A program made the position numbers and the translations under genes. From positions 12,655,520 through 12,719,519 of the forward strand of contig OU744449.1 of the NCBI GenBank assembly GCA_916610825.1: DNA of 64,000 nucleotides. The letters run 5' to 3'. A model generated the notes under the pieces. The model was not told the origin of the DNA. It was given only the letters and a program-made list of their open reading frames with translations, and made no database searches. Numbering within the stretch: the first letter of the stretch is position 1; every line of letters starts with the position of its first letter. The stretch is from Haliclystus octoradiatus (taxonomy: Eukaryota; Cnidaria; Staurozoa; Stauromedusae; Haliclystidae). Below, piece by piece: positions 30,095 to 44,100 of this stretch.

Positions 30095-32185
30095 TTTGCT
30101 CTAATAAAATCCGTCTTGGAAATAAAACCAATCCAAAACAAGGTTACACTTTTGTAATAATATATACCAATGTAATTTACCAATACACTGTCTTATCGAG
30201 CCTTTGATTCTCAGCTGGAAAGCGAAAGTTTCTCAGTTGACTTGGAAATCCTCTTTACATACGTTTGTTACTGCACTGCAGTGGAGGTCTACCAGCTTGC
30301 GCACTGACTGGATGAAAACACAACGCATAGTTACATGACGTCAGAAGACACGTCACGTAAATATGGCATAAATTAGCAAATCTCAAATACTATCTTCTTC
30401 TGATTCTATTCCATCCAAAATTAAGGTAGTATGTTAGACAAGAATTCCGATATTAAATTTTATATAATATACTCCGAGATAAAGATAATGGTTATGCCCG
30501 AAGAGATGCAATTATATGTGCGGCAATCTTGAGCATGGGATGACAAGCAGAGCGCCACGATCCACGAAGGCCTTTGAAAATTAGAAATAGTTTGTGGCCA
30601 CTTGAGCATTGTTCTGGTCATCACCAGTGCTGCTCACTGCTCAGAAAACGATAAATTTATCACTAGAAGCTGGAAAAGTGAAGAAAAACAGGGGCACTTA
30701 GAAAAAACGCCAATGCTATAAAAGTATGCAAACTGCTCAATATTGCGAGCAACGGTGAAGACACGTCCCAAAGAAAAGTGAATAAATATTTAGCAATATG
30801 CTGTAAGATGCTGTAATTTTTAAATGTACATAGCAATCAGCATGGAGGATTTGAGGCAATGAAACAGTAAGAAATAGAACCTCAACAATTTTGAAATATT
30901 CTCAATGGTCTGCTTTCTATTCATCAAAGCAAGCATCATGTGGTTTGTGCAGAGAAGATGCACACGATAACAATGCAGGAATTATGATTTTGTATATATC
31001 TCTAAAACCATTCAATTAAAGCCTTTGAATATAAAGAAGAATGTGTAGTTTATAATTTATATAATGTGTCGTTTAAATTAGGTATTCGTTAAAGTACTTT
31101 GATATTATTATGAAAGTACATATCGTGAAACCTGTATTTAGATCAATGTAAATTGACCGTTACAGACAGGTGACTCCTACATTAAAGTGACCGCTGTAGT
31201 AGGTTGGATTGACATTCACGTTTAAGGAAATCTAATCATGCAAACGGGATTGCAAATAGTCAAATGGAAGATTTGCTTCATGGTATCAAAGTAAAGATAA
31301 GAGTAAACATTAGTTCAGCAAGATAATATAAATGTTTCACAAAGGAGTTTTAAGAAAGAAATCATAAAGCGCATGCAGTGAATAGAGAGAACATTGAAGA
31401 AATAAAAGTCGTGCTTCAATAATATTGATCTAGTTTTTACTAATTAATTCTCAAATCCAATAAGTACTATATATCTTAATTTTTTGACATATGGTAAGAG
31501 AACTATTAGCAATATTATATAATAAATACTAACGATGATATTAACACACTGACACGCTTAATACTAGATTAAAATATAAATAAATATATATGGCAAATAA
31601 TTAATATACATAAACAGTATATCATCAGCTATACAATAATTATACCAATAATGTATTGGAACATATCCGATCTTATTTATTTTTATATAATTTCAATTTC
31701 GTGAATCGTATATTGTGTTTATGCTTTTTGTGACAAGTAACCTCTTTTTCAAATTGCATATCAATAATTTATGCACAACGATCAGTGCAAAAATTGATTT
31801 TAAATGGTTATAATTTTATAATACATAATATATTTAGAGAATTTATGACAGCACGTTTTGTAAAATCAAACATTAGTTTGGTTTGCAATAAGCGATGCAC
31901 TTTTTAAGTAATTAAATTTATTCTAATATACAGATAATAAATCAATCTGTATTATATTTTAAGATATTTCCTTTATTTTTTTCTTTTAATGATTCTTAAA
32001 AAAAATCTTCGAATAACTTTCTGGGTGTATTTTTTATATAAAGTAGCACTTTTTTTAGTGACTAAGGAGGTTGTTGTGCATATAATTATAATATCATTTA
32101 TATTTTTAACGTAAACAAAATCAATAATATTTGTCAGAGCAAATCATTTAAAATTTTAAAATTATTCCTGGTCTACATCTTTAAT
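30095..32185. other. Intergenic region between the membrane-protein gene and DGK
   Basis: Holds the promoter side of the minus-strand membrane-protein gene, including a perfect CRE (TGACGTCA, 30336-30343) about 240 bp upstream of its ATG, and the 3' UTR of DGK. The nearest minus-strand poly(A) signal (TTTATT on the plus strand) is at 31972, about 210 bp past the DGK stop. A degraded MITE fragment lies near 31140-31213. The rest is AT-rich with no ORF. Confidence -1.
30336..30343. promoter_or_regulatory. CRE palindrome upstream of the membrane-protein gene
   Basis: Exact TGACGTCA about 240 bp upstream of the predicted start at 30094, next to a CGTCACG half site. A promoter role is inferred from position. 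Confidence -1.
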
Positions 32186-35100
32186 TTATGAATTGTTACT
32201 CTGTGAATCCAGTGACGGATGTCGTCCAAATTTTATACCAAGAATTTTACGACGATGACGAACTGGGGGTCTCAGCATTGGCGTTTGGTTTTCATGTGTA
32301 ACTGTCATCTAGAATAATAATATGAAAAAGGAGTCAATACCTATCTTAAGTTAACAGATTAATCGTGCAAAAATGTGACACGGTTATATGCAGATGTTTC
32401 TCTTTCAAGGCTAATAATTAATCTTTTTTATTACTAAAATCAAAGGCATCAGTAAGTTCAGATTCATTTTATTTCATATCAATGTTTCGGTTTTTGCTGT
32501 GACCATTTTCAAGAGGAAATCAAATTTTTGAACCTTGGCTTACCTTTATACAAATGTTTTTTTTACGCTCTGCTATTCACTGCATTGAGCACTATTCAAT
32601 TGCCAATATTAATTTTTATCAACGTTGAAATTTGTAATATCATATACTTACTGTGGCAGGGCCCTGCAGCCATGGTTCACCATCCACTTGCATTGGAAGA
32701 AGACGACGAGTTCTGTTTACAAAATACATAATATATAGAATTCCGTTCACTTTAATGAATGTTTAATCAGAGTATTGCATATCAATCTGGGTCGCTTGTA
32801 GATTTGTAACAAAATCAACGAAGGCAGATTTTTTATATTCTTTAATTTGCAAATAATTGTGTTTAAGGCAGACTTTCACAACACATTTTAAAATATTTCA
32901 CAGAAGGCAGAGTAACACGTCCTCAAGACTTCTTTCCACTGTTACAATATCTCATTCTATGTAGCTCAGGATCCAAATGAGCAGTAATTAGTAAGGGTTT
33001 GACAGGTTTTGATAATTATATAATTGAGACCCACCCTACTACTCAATTTCGATGGTGGGTTATGATACATACAATGCAATTCTCAACCAAGCCCTTCTTT
33101 CAACACAGCTGATACCTTAAATGTTGCGGATCAAACAAATCTTGAGCCTCCACTTAGCTGAGACTCGTTATCATTCAACAAATGATTGAAAGCTTTATCT
33201 TGATATGGCAGGCTAATAGATAGGACAGGTGACAAAAAATATAGAGGAATACTCTATGCATCCATCTTACTTGACGACAAGTGTTGAGCATTGCGCTAGT
33301 CGAAGGCCATGTTGACGAAAACCAGCTATACACTGACCAACATACATTGAATTTTCAAGACCAACCACTTCAATCAACTTATCTCCAATTGCTACAATAC
33401 GAAGACATGAAATCAGATATAATGATAACGTATCAAAACAGCTACTAAGCAAGAACAAGAATGTAATACTTGAGGGATATATTGCCACAAACAGAATCAG
33501 TAATCAAAACAAATATCATTTGACAAGTTACAAGTCCGTATTGAAGCTCAACTTTCTTGTGTGTTACTTTTCAGGGAGTAATAAATGGGAAAATTGTCTC
33601 AATGTTATTATAGTCACTATAGCACAACATTTGTCACAAATTGCAACAAAAGGAAATTTTATATCAAAATGATCAGCAGAAGTCTTCTCTCGCACCAAAA
33701 GTCCATGAAAATCCAAGCAATATTTCTAGGGTGTATTTTATGAATTTTGTAGCTTAACTGATGAAGTTGAAAAACATTATTATTTGAGCATTTCATAATT
33801 GTTCAATGTTCATACTGACCTTGAATAGAACAGCTATTGTCTTTTGACTTTGCAGACGAGGACGACGAAGTGGATGAATAAGAATTTGAAGGTGTTGAGT
33901 TACTACGACGACGTTTCTTTGTCTCTGTTTCTCCCCATAAATTAGTCCCACCATAAACACTGGGGATATTTAAAATAACTATGCCCTCTAGAGTAGGGCC
34001 TGATTTTAGGTCAAGTGGAATGCCATCACACTAGAAGACACAATCAAAGAATAAAGTTAGTAACAAACTGATACCATTCAAGTATAGTGTGTTAAAAGTG
34101 GAGCAATACTTCGTCCACACTGTGAAGGGGGATGGGGGGTGGGGCGCTTCAGAAGGAAAAATTTGAAATCTCTTTGAGAAACATTTACACATTGCAAACC
34201 TAGATGTTACCTCTAAACTTTCAAGTTAACATTTTATTCATCTTTTAATTGCATATAAATTCGTATGCGTTTTTCATAAGTTCAGTATATTAATCAGTCT
34301 TGTAAAAAACGTTTTCCCAAATTTATCAAGTTGTCTGAATGCTGTCTGAATGAATAAATTAGTATGATGGCCAGGGATATCGTAATTGATTAGGAGTGGT
34401 CACGGGGGGGGGGGGGGCATGACAACCCAAAAATGCTTAAGAGAAACCTGCTTCTAGCTACAGTGTAACATATAGTGAATTCGGCTGTTTATTTTGTTAT
34501 AAACACTTTGGATGAAAATGATGACAATTTAAACTTTCAAAATGTAGACAACTTGAATGCATAAGTGTGTAGGTTGGGAATATATAACAAACTATATTCT
34601 GTCAATTTACATTCCACTTGTTGTATAATAATAGAAAAGTACAGGTTAACAAATGAATGAAACAGTTACTTACTATTACTTCAATATCATCGTGAAGTCG
34701 TTTACAAGAACTAGCAAGTTGTTCAGACGTACCAGCCTCCAAATAACGTAGTTTGTTTTTGAGTCTAAAACAAAGACACGTGAAGAAAACAATAAATTGA
34801 TGATGATGATAACATTTTATTTTCAACAATTATAGTCGGGGAATGATAAATGGCAAGTAAAAACATTTGTGAGTTCATGAACTTCAAAGTTACTCAACTT
34901 TCCATGAACTGTTCTGCGTTCATGAACTCACGACCATGGACTATTTTCGCAGTGTTATGAAGAATGTATCTATACTGCTTTCATATTTAAGAAGGATTCT
35001 TACATTCAAACTCACTTAACAATCCATCTGGCTCAACACTTATCAGTTATAGATCAAAGGCGTTGGCTAAACCGAGGTCATTATGCCGATATTTGTGGCG

Positions 35101-38100
35101 CATTCAACCGATAATTGTTTTAGTCAATGATTGTCAGGTCAATTTTGAAACATATGCTGTAATCATAACATCAATTATTTTAATGTATTTTAATGTATCA
35201 AGAAATCAATAATCAGCTGCGCCAATCAATTTTTTGCATTTATCATTTTACCCCAAACAGGGTATGCTAGTAGCTTTTTTCACCGGGGTGGTTGGATAAT
35301 TGGTTAGTGTTTATGGAGTGTGTGTGAGTTTAATGGCCGGATGCCCTCCCTGACACCAACCAATAGTACTTCTGCCAGGGATTGAACACAGGACCCTGAC
35401 GGCTGGGGTCCAACACCCTAACAACTGCACTACGATCTCATTTCATTCATTATGTATTCAAGCCAAATAATGGTGTACAGGACAACAGCATTAATTTGGT
35501 AATTAATACATTTTTATTGGATTCATCTACAATAATTATCACCAATATAACAATCTATTTTCTTCAATGAAATGTCTGTTTGTTGTTCTCTTAGCACTTT
35601 TGATGGATTAGGTACCTTCTCAACAAGACGTTAATATTTTATTCATATTCACGAACCACAAACCTGCTGTTGAACTTTTCAGGATTCTTTTCTCGTTGAA
35701 GATGAAATTTGAGTGCAATAGATGCATCCTGTTAACAATTCAAATAATATTCATCATTCATGAAATTGAATTTTAACAGAATATTTTTCATAGAAAGGAG
35801 TTGGTACATCATGTGTAACTGTGTAGTTTACTATAGCTTACATTTCCTAATTTAGGCAAAATTAAAAAAATTGTGTTGCATGGGCAGAGTTATTATTCTT
35901 CCACTACAGATAATGGCCCTCCATATTTATCTTTGTATACACTGGATAATCCCACATCGCATTTTTATCTGCATACATGAGATAGTGAGAAATATATTCA
36001 TAAAAAACTTACCACCCCAATTGAGAAATAATTATTCATGATGCTCAGCGGCATGACATCACACTTCTCTTCTGGATCAGCATCACTTAACTCAAGTGTC
36101 CATCTACAATGTAAAATTAATTAACTATGTTTTGGCGTAGATATAGCATTCGCAATTCTAATGCTTCAATTCTCTTGAATCTAACCCCCCATTTGAAGCA
36201 AAAATTGAACCGTCCTCAGATGTTAGAGGTCACAACAACTAGAAACCTGTGATCACTATGTCGACTTATTAACATGGATGGATCAGAGTCTGAACTGCTT
36301 CTCGCAGGAGATTCTGTAATATTTATGATATTAATATTGTACTATCTTCTTAAAGTTACTATATTACCAACATACACAATAATTTGCACACTTTCAGAAT
36401 TTTTGAATGCTAACACAGATTTTACATCAACAACAAAGATCAAACTTGTCAACATATATGTATCAATAGTTTGTCATCTTATGAGTGGTGTATCCACTGT
36501 ATCCATCAATTCTAGTTAAATGTTGAACATGTTGAACATGGTGTATGTTGAGATTTTAGCATACCTATCCAGCGTTACAATAGAACTATGCTGTATTTTC
36601 TCCAAGACCTTAACAAGATTTCCACCTTCGTAACCTGCAAAAGAATTAAATATAATAAATAAACATGATAGTCTATTGTTTCTTGTTAAAGATCCATTAT
36701 TATGATTATTAGCATCACAGTGAATTACTATAATGTACTGTAAGCATAATGTGATAATTTAATAATGTATAGATTTCAAAAATCTTGGCAATTACAATGA
36801 AATGCAAGTTTAAATTATAAACAAGTTGTGTACCATACCTCCACCCCAAGACAGACAACGAGACAAATCATTTCCAGTGCCTGTTAGAGAAAGAAAACAA
36901 AAAATATTTATATCAAAAATAAAATAGTTTTATGCCTCATCTCAACTACAGAAAATAGAAATAAACGATCAGAATAATTGTTTCTCATGCGTTGAGAATA
37001 TTTTTCTTTTTTTTTCAACTACAAGGGGATGCAGGACCCCTGAGAGGGTGGGGGTAAGCAGTGTAATTTCCCTGGGGCCTGCAAGGCTCTCTGGTACATT
37101 TTGATTGTGAATGTGAGTCTTGGTCGCGGAAGTTCCCATCGGAACGAAAAACAATATTTTCCAGAACGTTATTATTAGAGGGCATGAAATGTACATGGTT
37201 TTTCTTTGAGTTCAATGCAAATGGCAAAAAAACACTTCCAGGAACCGAGCGAGAAATGTATTTAGAAAAAAATTCTTACCAAGAGGAAGAATAGCCACTG
37301 GAGGTCTTTGAGCTAAAATGTTTAGACGATCTAAAAACGAATTCAAATCATTACACTAATTAAAAAATCATACAGTTACCAAAGTTGGTATACTCAACTG
37401 TCAGATAAAAACCTTAATCTAAATTTGTTCTTGCCTTCAGAGAATCAAGTGCCCCAGATCCCCCACTTGTGTGGCAGCCTGCATTTCTATTGTAGTTCAA
37501 CACTTAGATTACATAGTTAAATCAAGAGATGATAAGCTGACGATGAATCAGCAGTAAATCCAGATCTGTATATTTCTATGAGGCTGTGTAAATATTTAAT
37601 TACATTTCATAAGCTCATACCTATACAAGAGAGAACCCAACCAACAGTGCCATCTCCACCACAACACAGAACCCGGAAATTAGGTACTGATGCAAAGAAC
37701 TTTAACCTAAAAATATAACAATCAGGGTGCTATTAATTATTTGCTAAAACCATAGCTGAAAAATAGCATAGCATAGATATAACCAGACCTGCATCTCACA
37801 ATGGGGTATATTACGTCAAGGATTTTAGACATAATGATATGTAATCAAAGCATAGAGCTGATAAAATATAATCAATCTGACACAAAGCACGCTGAAAACC
37901 AGATTGCAGTGTTGTGTCTGTAATTAGCCTTTATCAGCTATCACCTAATTGGAATGCACCACTCCATAGAATAGAAGAGTGATACAAGCACCTTCACACC
38001 TTTTCCCTTTGAAATTAATCAAATGACATTGATCGCATAACAACATCAACATATCAAAATAACAACATAATTATTGATGACAGCATACCCTGGCATGGGA

Positions 38101-41100
38101 CCTCCTTCAACAAGATTGAAGACTTGACGTGGGTTTAATAGGTATCGAAACTTTTCCAATAACCTATGGAATCAAATTAAATTAAGTATTAAAATACTGC
38201 AAGCAGCTATGTTGGACAGTTATCAGATGCAAGCAATCATAAAGTTCTTCAATAAATAAATAAATACTGTAATAATTACAACATTTTAACTGGAGTATCA
38301 AAAGAATGCCAATATAGAAGCGCAGTCATTTACAGGGGTCATAAATTTGTCATGAAAATCAAATATTTCAAACCTTGTTCCTTGTCGGCCACCACTCTTT
38401 GGGTTAACAAACACAACTAGAGGATGAGTGCCAGGTTGCGGTGTGATCTAAGAGAAACACATCAAAAGTTCATATTGTGAGGAAAATAAATTACATTGGA
38501 TTTAGACGCATAGTTCATCGCAATGAGCCATCAGACAATAATCAATTATAAAGACACATCGCCAACCCTAACACCCTCATGTGAAGCAGATATTTATTGC
38601 CACATGTTTGCTATTGTATGAGTAAATAAAAACATGAAAAATCTGTAATATTAGGGACACTATACATAAACACTCAATCCAAGGTATATTAGTTTAATCA
38701 AGCATCAATGCTTTTGCAAATTGAGGTATATTTGCCATGAAATTTGTTGAAATTGATCTGCAGTGTCACGGCTGAGATCATTAAAGAGCATCTACAATCA
38801 TTGCTCTTAGCAAAAAGAGCCTCTTTTAATAGAAGAGTGGTATGGACGATACTGTCTCAATTAGTTTTTAATTGAATGACAGATGTCACTGCAAGGGTGT
38901 TGGTGATTGATGGGCAATAATGGTGTTCATATTGCCATTTCAAATTAGGTAGCATTAGGGTGTGCTTATGACACACCTCAGTCATGGAGGACTCTGAAAT
39001 AGACACCATGCTTGAATGTGTGGGTAAATAGGCTTACTATATTGAAGTAAGGGCGTCACAAATAGACACCATGCTTGAAGGTGAGGGTAAATAGGCTTAC
39101 TGTATTGAAGTAAGGGCGTCAAAGATAATTTAGCTTTAAAAGAACCAAACTATTCAATAGAAAACCTTTAAAATTAGTTTCAAATTTTAAAGGGTACTGT
39201 TCAAAAAATGTACTTGTTTGAGATGACATGCATGTCAAATAGAAGCAAATTTGAAATCTACAAAGAATCACTTGAAAATAATGTTCTGCGCCTAGTAGCA
39301 TGCTACTGCTGTTATATATATCACTGCATACAAATATGAATACTAGTCATGGGAAATCCAGCAGGACCTCTGTAATTAATTCAATCCTAAAATTGATTGA
39401 TTCATATCCAAAAAGGGTTTGAACTATCACATTGTATCATCTATTCTTTATCAAATATTCCACCTGCATTGGAATTCCATCATAACTGAGGACAGAATGT
39501 TTTTTTCTTCTACCTTCAATCAAGGATTGTCGTTTTTCCTAAAAAAGATTACCAAGGAAATATTACAGAAAGCTTTACATTAATTACACATAAATACATA
39601 CCTGGTAATAATGTAATAGGGTTATGTAGCAGCAGATAATAAGCGTCATTTAACAGAGCATTTAAATAATAATAATATACAGTAATAGAGTCAGGGATTC
39701 TTTCTGTAACTTAAAGTTTCACATTTGAAAACTTAAAACAGTGAAAATTTAAGTTACATAAATGAAAGTGTAGTCCCTGATTCCTTTATATTATTATTGT
39801 TATTTATTAAATCCAAAATTCAAATCCTAAACATCTATTGCTAGTGATTGGTTGAGACGATTGTTTGCAAATTTCAACACTAGCAACATCCAAAATCAAT
39901 AAACGAAACAAAATGTGAATTCCCTCACCTGAATGAAGTTTGCACAAAAGTAAACCAAAGGGGGGGGGGGTAAATAACATCAAAAGTATGATCACAGATC
40001 AACAAATGACTTCATTCATACAATTGTAACTGCATTGTAAAGTAGCCAAAAACAGGACTTGTAAATTTCCATATTATCTCAAAATTGCAACTAATGCAAT
40101 CAAGCTCAACAATAACAGCGATAGTTTTATTACTAATCTGAACCATGGCCACCCTCTGAATAATATAAGTAGCCAACAGCATTTGCAAGCAGAAGCAAAG
40201 GAAAGTAGAGATAAATGTGTGATTGCATAGGTACCGACGGTACAACGGCATTAATAATTATATCAAAATCTTCTGTGAAATGTTCATTTCTTTAAATGAT
40301 AAATATTAGCCTTATCATATTTAAAGTAAATTCAAAACAATCAACACGACTCGTAGCTCTTCAAGTAGCTTTTCATGAATTTTAACAATTTTAATTTTTG
40401 TTTTTCATGTTTTATAAACTTCTTAGCAATAAAATCATGGTAAGGCTCCAAACGATTCATTTTTCTGTTAATTATTTGCTTGAATCCTTATTCAAAACGC
40501 GAAGCTAAGGGCCTAAAAAAATATATTGTTGTTTACAAAGTTTGTTTTCCCAGGGCTTTACATTTTCTTGAAAACAGGAAATGGATTTTGATGGAGATTG
40601 GTTGGCTACTGCATATACGTCATAAACTGACAAAAATATGTTCACAGTTTCTTACTGACAAATCTTGCTGGCTATAGGATAGAAAGGAGGATTAGCTCAG
40701 ATGGCAGAGCAACCGAACTTCAGACCGGATCATATCTGATCGACTGTGGTTCAAATCTCCCTAAGGTCAACTCAGCCTTGACTTTATCTAAAACATCAAA
40801 TGAGTATCATCTGAGGATGGCGGATGGAATGGTCCAGAGGGAATTGCATTGTGAGTAGCTGCAGCACATCGTTGCGCATTGAAAACCGAGAACTGTCTGC
40901 CATGAAATCTGTTTAAATTGATCTGCAGTGTCGCAGCTGAGATCAATAAAGACTGTTTAAAATCATTGCTCATAGCAAAAAAAGCCATTTGTCTAGAAAT
41001 GGAGGAGTGGTACGAGATCCTTCGATAGGGTGAAACCATCTACATTACTTTCCTAGAATAGAAACTTATCTTTATTATTATATCATTATTATTAAATATA

Positions 41101-44100
41101 CATAACATACACATATAATAAGTCTACATTTTGAACGGCATTCATGATAATTGAGTAAGATAGGACAAAATGAATTATAATATAAATATCAAATACCATT
41201 GTTTGAGGTGTGATACACGTTGGTGGCAAGATGTGATCTTTTAGCTTGCCAAAGTTACATTCAGAAGGAAAATGTGGGACACATTTATTGTGAATCTAGA
41301 CAAACAATAAAAATGAGAACAAAATGAGAACAATTGACAAGCACATTTTGTTTGATGATGAAGACAGGGAAATATAACTCAACGCACAACAAAAATCAAT
41401 TAGAAAAGCTACTTTACTTCAACTTGTATGTGAAAAATCAAAACTAAAAATACAAGTAGTGTTCACAAGGAGTCTGGATGGAATGTTAATTGGAAAGGGG
41501 ATGCTAATTACAGCTCAGGTGATGAATACTTACCATTGTTTGACACCAAGCACATCTTAAACCAGTTAAGCAACTACTTTTTATTGTCTTTGAGCATTTG
41601 TTACATTTTCCAGGTGTATTTCCTTCAGTCCAATGGTGCACCATGACTAGCTGTAAAGATTGGATAATTGGAATAGAAATCAATACAGCTAAAACCCGTC
41701 AACAGGGTAGATCTACTATATAACCCCTTTTCATTGAATAACAGATCAATACAATCAACTATTCAATACACTGCACTGGAAAATTGTTATTCATCACTAA
41801 ACAGTAAAAAACAGGTCTTTTTATGGCTACCGTAATTGTTTGCTTGCATATTTCAATCAAATACAAATATTATCAATTCGTTGTATAGTTACAATTCATT
41901 TTAGTAAAACAGCTGTGCAATATAATAATAATACATTTTATGTTTCAAAGAAATGTTCAAATATAGTACCGTAAGCGTGTCAACTTACATGTTTTTTACT
42001 TTTGTGAGTAGTGTATGTTTGAATGCATGATGCAGGTGCACGGCCAACACAGCCCTCGTGGACAGTGTAGCGACAGACTAAATTCAGAAAGCAAACAGTC
42101 ATCAATCAATCAAATTCTACTTAGATCAACAGGCCGGACAAAGTAACAAAGTTATTGGCAATCATGACTTTGTGAGAATGGTAACTACATGCGCTTTTCA
42201 GTGCAGCAACTTGCCATTTCCTGCAAAAGTTACTTTACACTATTGCACTAAAATGAAAAATCTACTTCAAAATAGTGACAAAATTGTCCCAAATGAACAG
42301 TCCATGAAAAGTTGATGGAAACATTCCATTTAACGTTAATAAACAATAGTTGAACAGTTCAGGAGCTGTTTATAATGTGTTTATCATGAACAGTTCATGA
42401 TATCAGTGAATTTTTTTTGTAGGGGACAATTCGAAATCAAAAAATTTCTATATTTTCTAACTAAATTACACGGGAAAATGAGTAACTTGCCAAGCAAATA
42501 ATTGCTAAACAAACAAAACACTGACAATTGGCTATATAAGGCAGATGGAATTTGACGTTATATGGTACATAATGGCTGCCAAGCTGAAGATTCAAAATAA
42601 TGCAACAATTATAGTGAACTTTCAAATATAAGTAACTTTTTTCAGCAATTTGTAACAGCAAGTAGTTCCTTTCTTGGTAAGTAGCTTTGAGGGTTACTCC
42701 AGTAGCTAACTTCTGAGTAAACTTCTCAGCTCTGCATATATAGTAGTTCCTTTGATGCTACATAAATATTTCACTCACTCAGTTGTCAAGAATTGATAAT
42801 AACAGGAACAATTTAATAGTGATTCATGTTTCTGCTTTGATTCTTAGAAAACAGAGCAAACACAAAGCTAATATTCGATTGACAAAGGTTATACATGAAA
42901 TACACAGCATAAACCATCAGCATTTGATTTCTATTGCGGAAATGTGATGCAAATTGAGCAACATTGGTAAAGAGGGCATCGCAAAACCAACACATCACAC
43001 ATTCTCTTTTCAAAATAATAAAAATTTGATCATGATATTATCAAATGTTGCGGTTGTGGCCAGAAATCATAAGCAAACACTAGATAGTAAATACTGTTTT
43101 TCTGTTATTGTTGCGTTCAGATACTTACAGCTACAATGAAGTCCTTGCCTTCTTGTAAAACCAGACAGAACACTATGACAGATGTTGCAATATGCTGGTC
43201 CTTTAAAATGCTTCATTTGCCACTGAAATAAAGTAACAGAAAAGCAATTAATGAAAGTCAGTTGTCTTCAAGTATTCAAACATAATCAAACCATACTAAA
43301 TTAAATCTCATTGTACCTGATGTTTACCTTCCTCGTCAACTCGCTATACAAAAGAAAATGAAAATATTAACCATGGAATCACTTGGCCTATCATTAATAT
43401 TGTTGCAAGGAAAATTGTCATTTTAATAGAGGCCTCCCAACGTCAGCCCAAACAATTGGCCACATCCCCCCTGCAAAAAACAGTTCAGGATTTCATGAAC
43501 ACAGAACTCAATTAATCACTGTTGGGTTGACATGGTTTGTCATTGAAATGCTACAAAGATGTGCCACTGCTCAATGAAAATGGAACGTCACAAGTTATTA
43601 AGGAGACAAAATATAAGTATATAAGAGGATAGGTGAGATTATGTATGATTATTTGTAGCTATAAGTATTCTTCCCTTCTTTTCGGGAGTTTTAACTGAAA
43701 TGATTGGTGTTCCATGATTTGTATAGTATTTCCTCAATGAGTAATTATAGTTAAACGCGGCAGATTTTAACTCTGAAAAATCTCATTTACAGTTAATAAA
43801 TTTTTGATAAGTCGTGAACTCACAGACGTTCACAAAAACAAATCAAAAACATTTCATGAACAACAGATTGACAATCGATGAACATGGAATGGCACATTGT
43901 TTTTAAACTCTTCCATGAACATGTCATAAACTGATCACAAAACCTTACATGAAAATATTTATTCTATATTATATGAAAAACATGATAAAATTTGACATAC
44001 AGAATTCATTCCAAGTAAGACAAGTAATGGTATATTATTCATTCCTCCTTTGAGCCATTCATCAAGACTTATACTGCCATCAGAATCAAAATCTATTTCT

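Noticed and set aside
40788-41039. Minus-strand ORF similar to others at 25925 and 28619
   Set aside because: All three are antisense to SINE copies; the similarity reflects the repeat.
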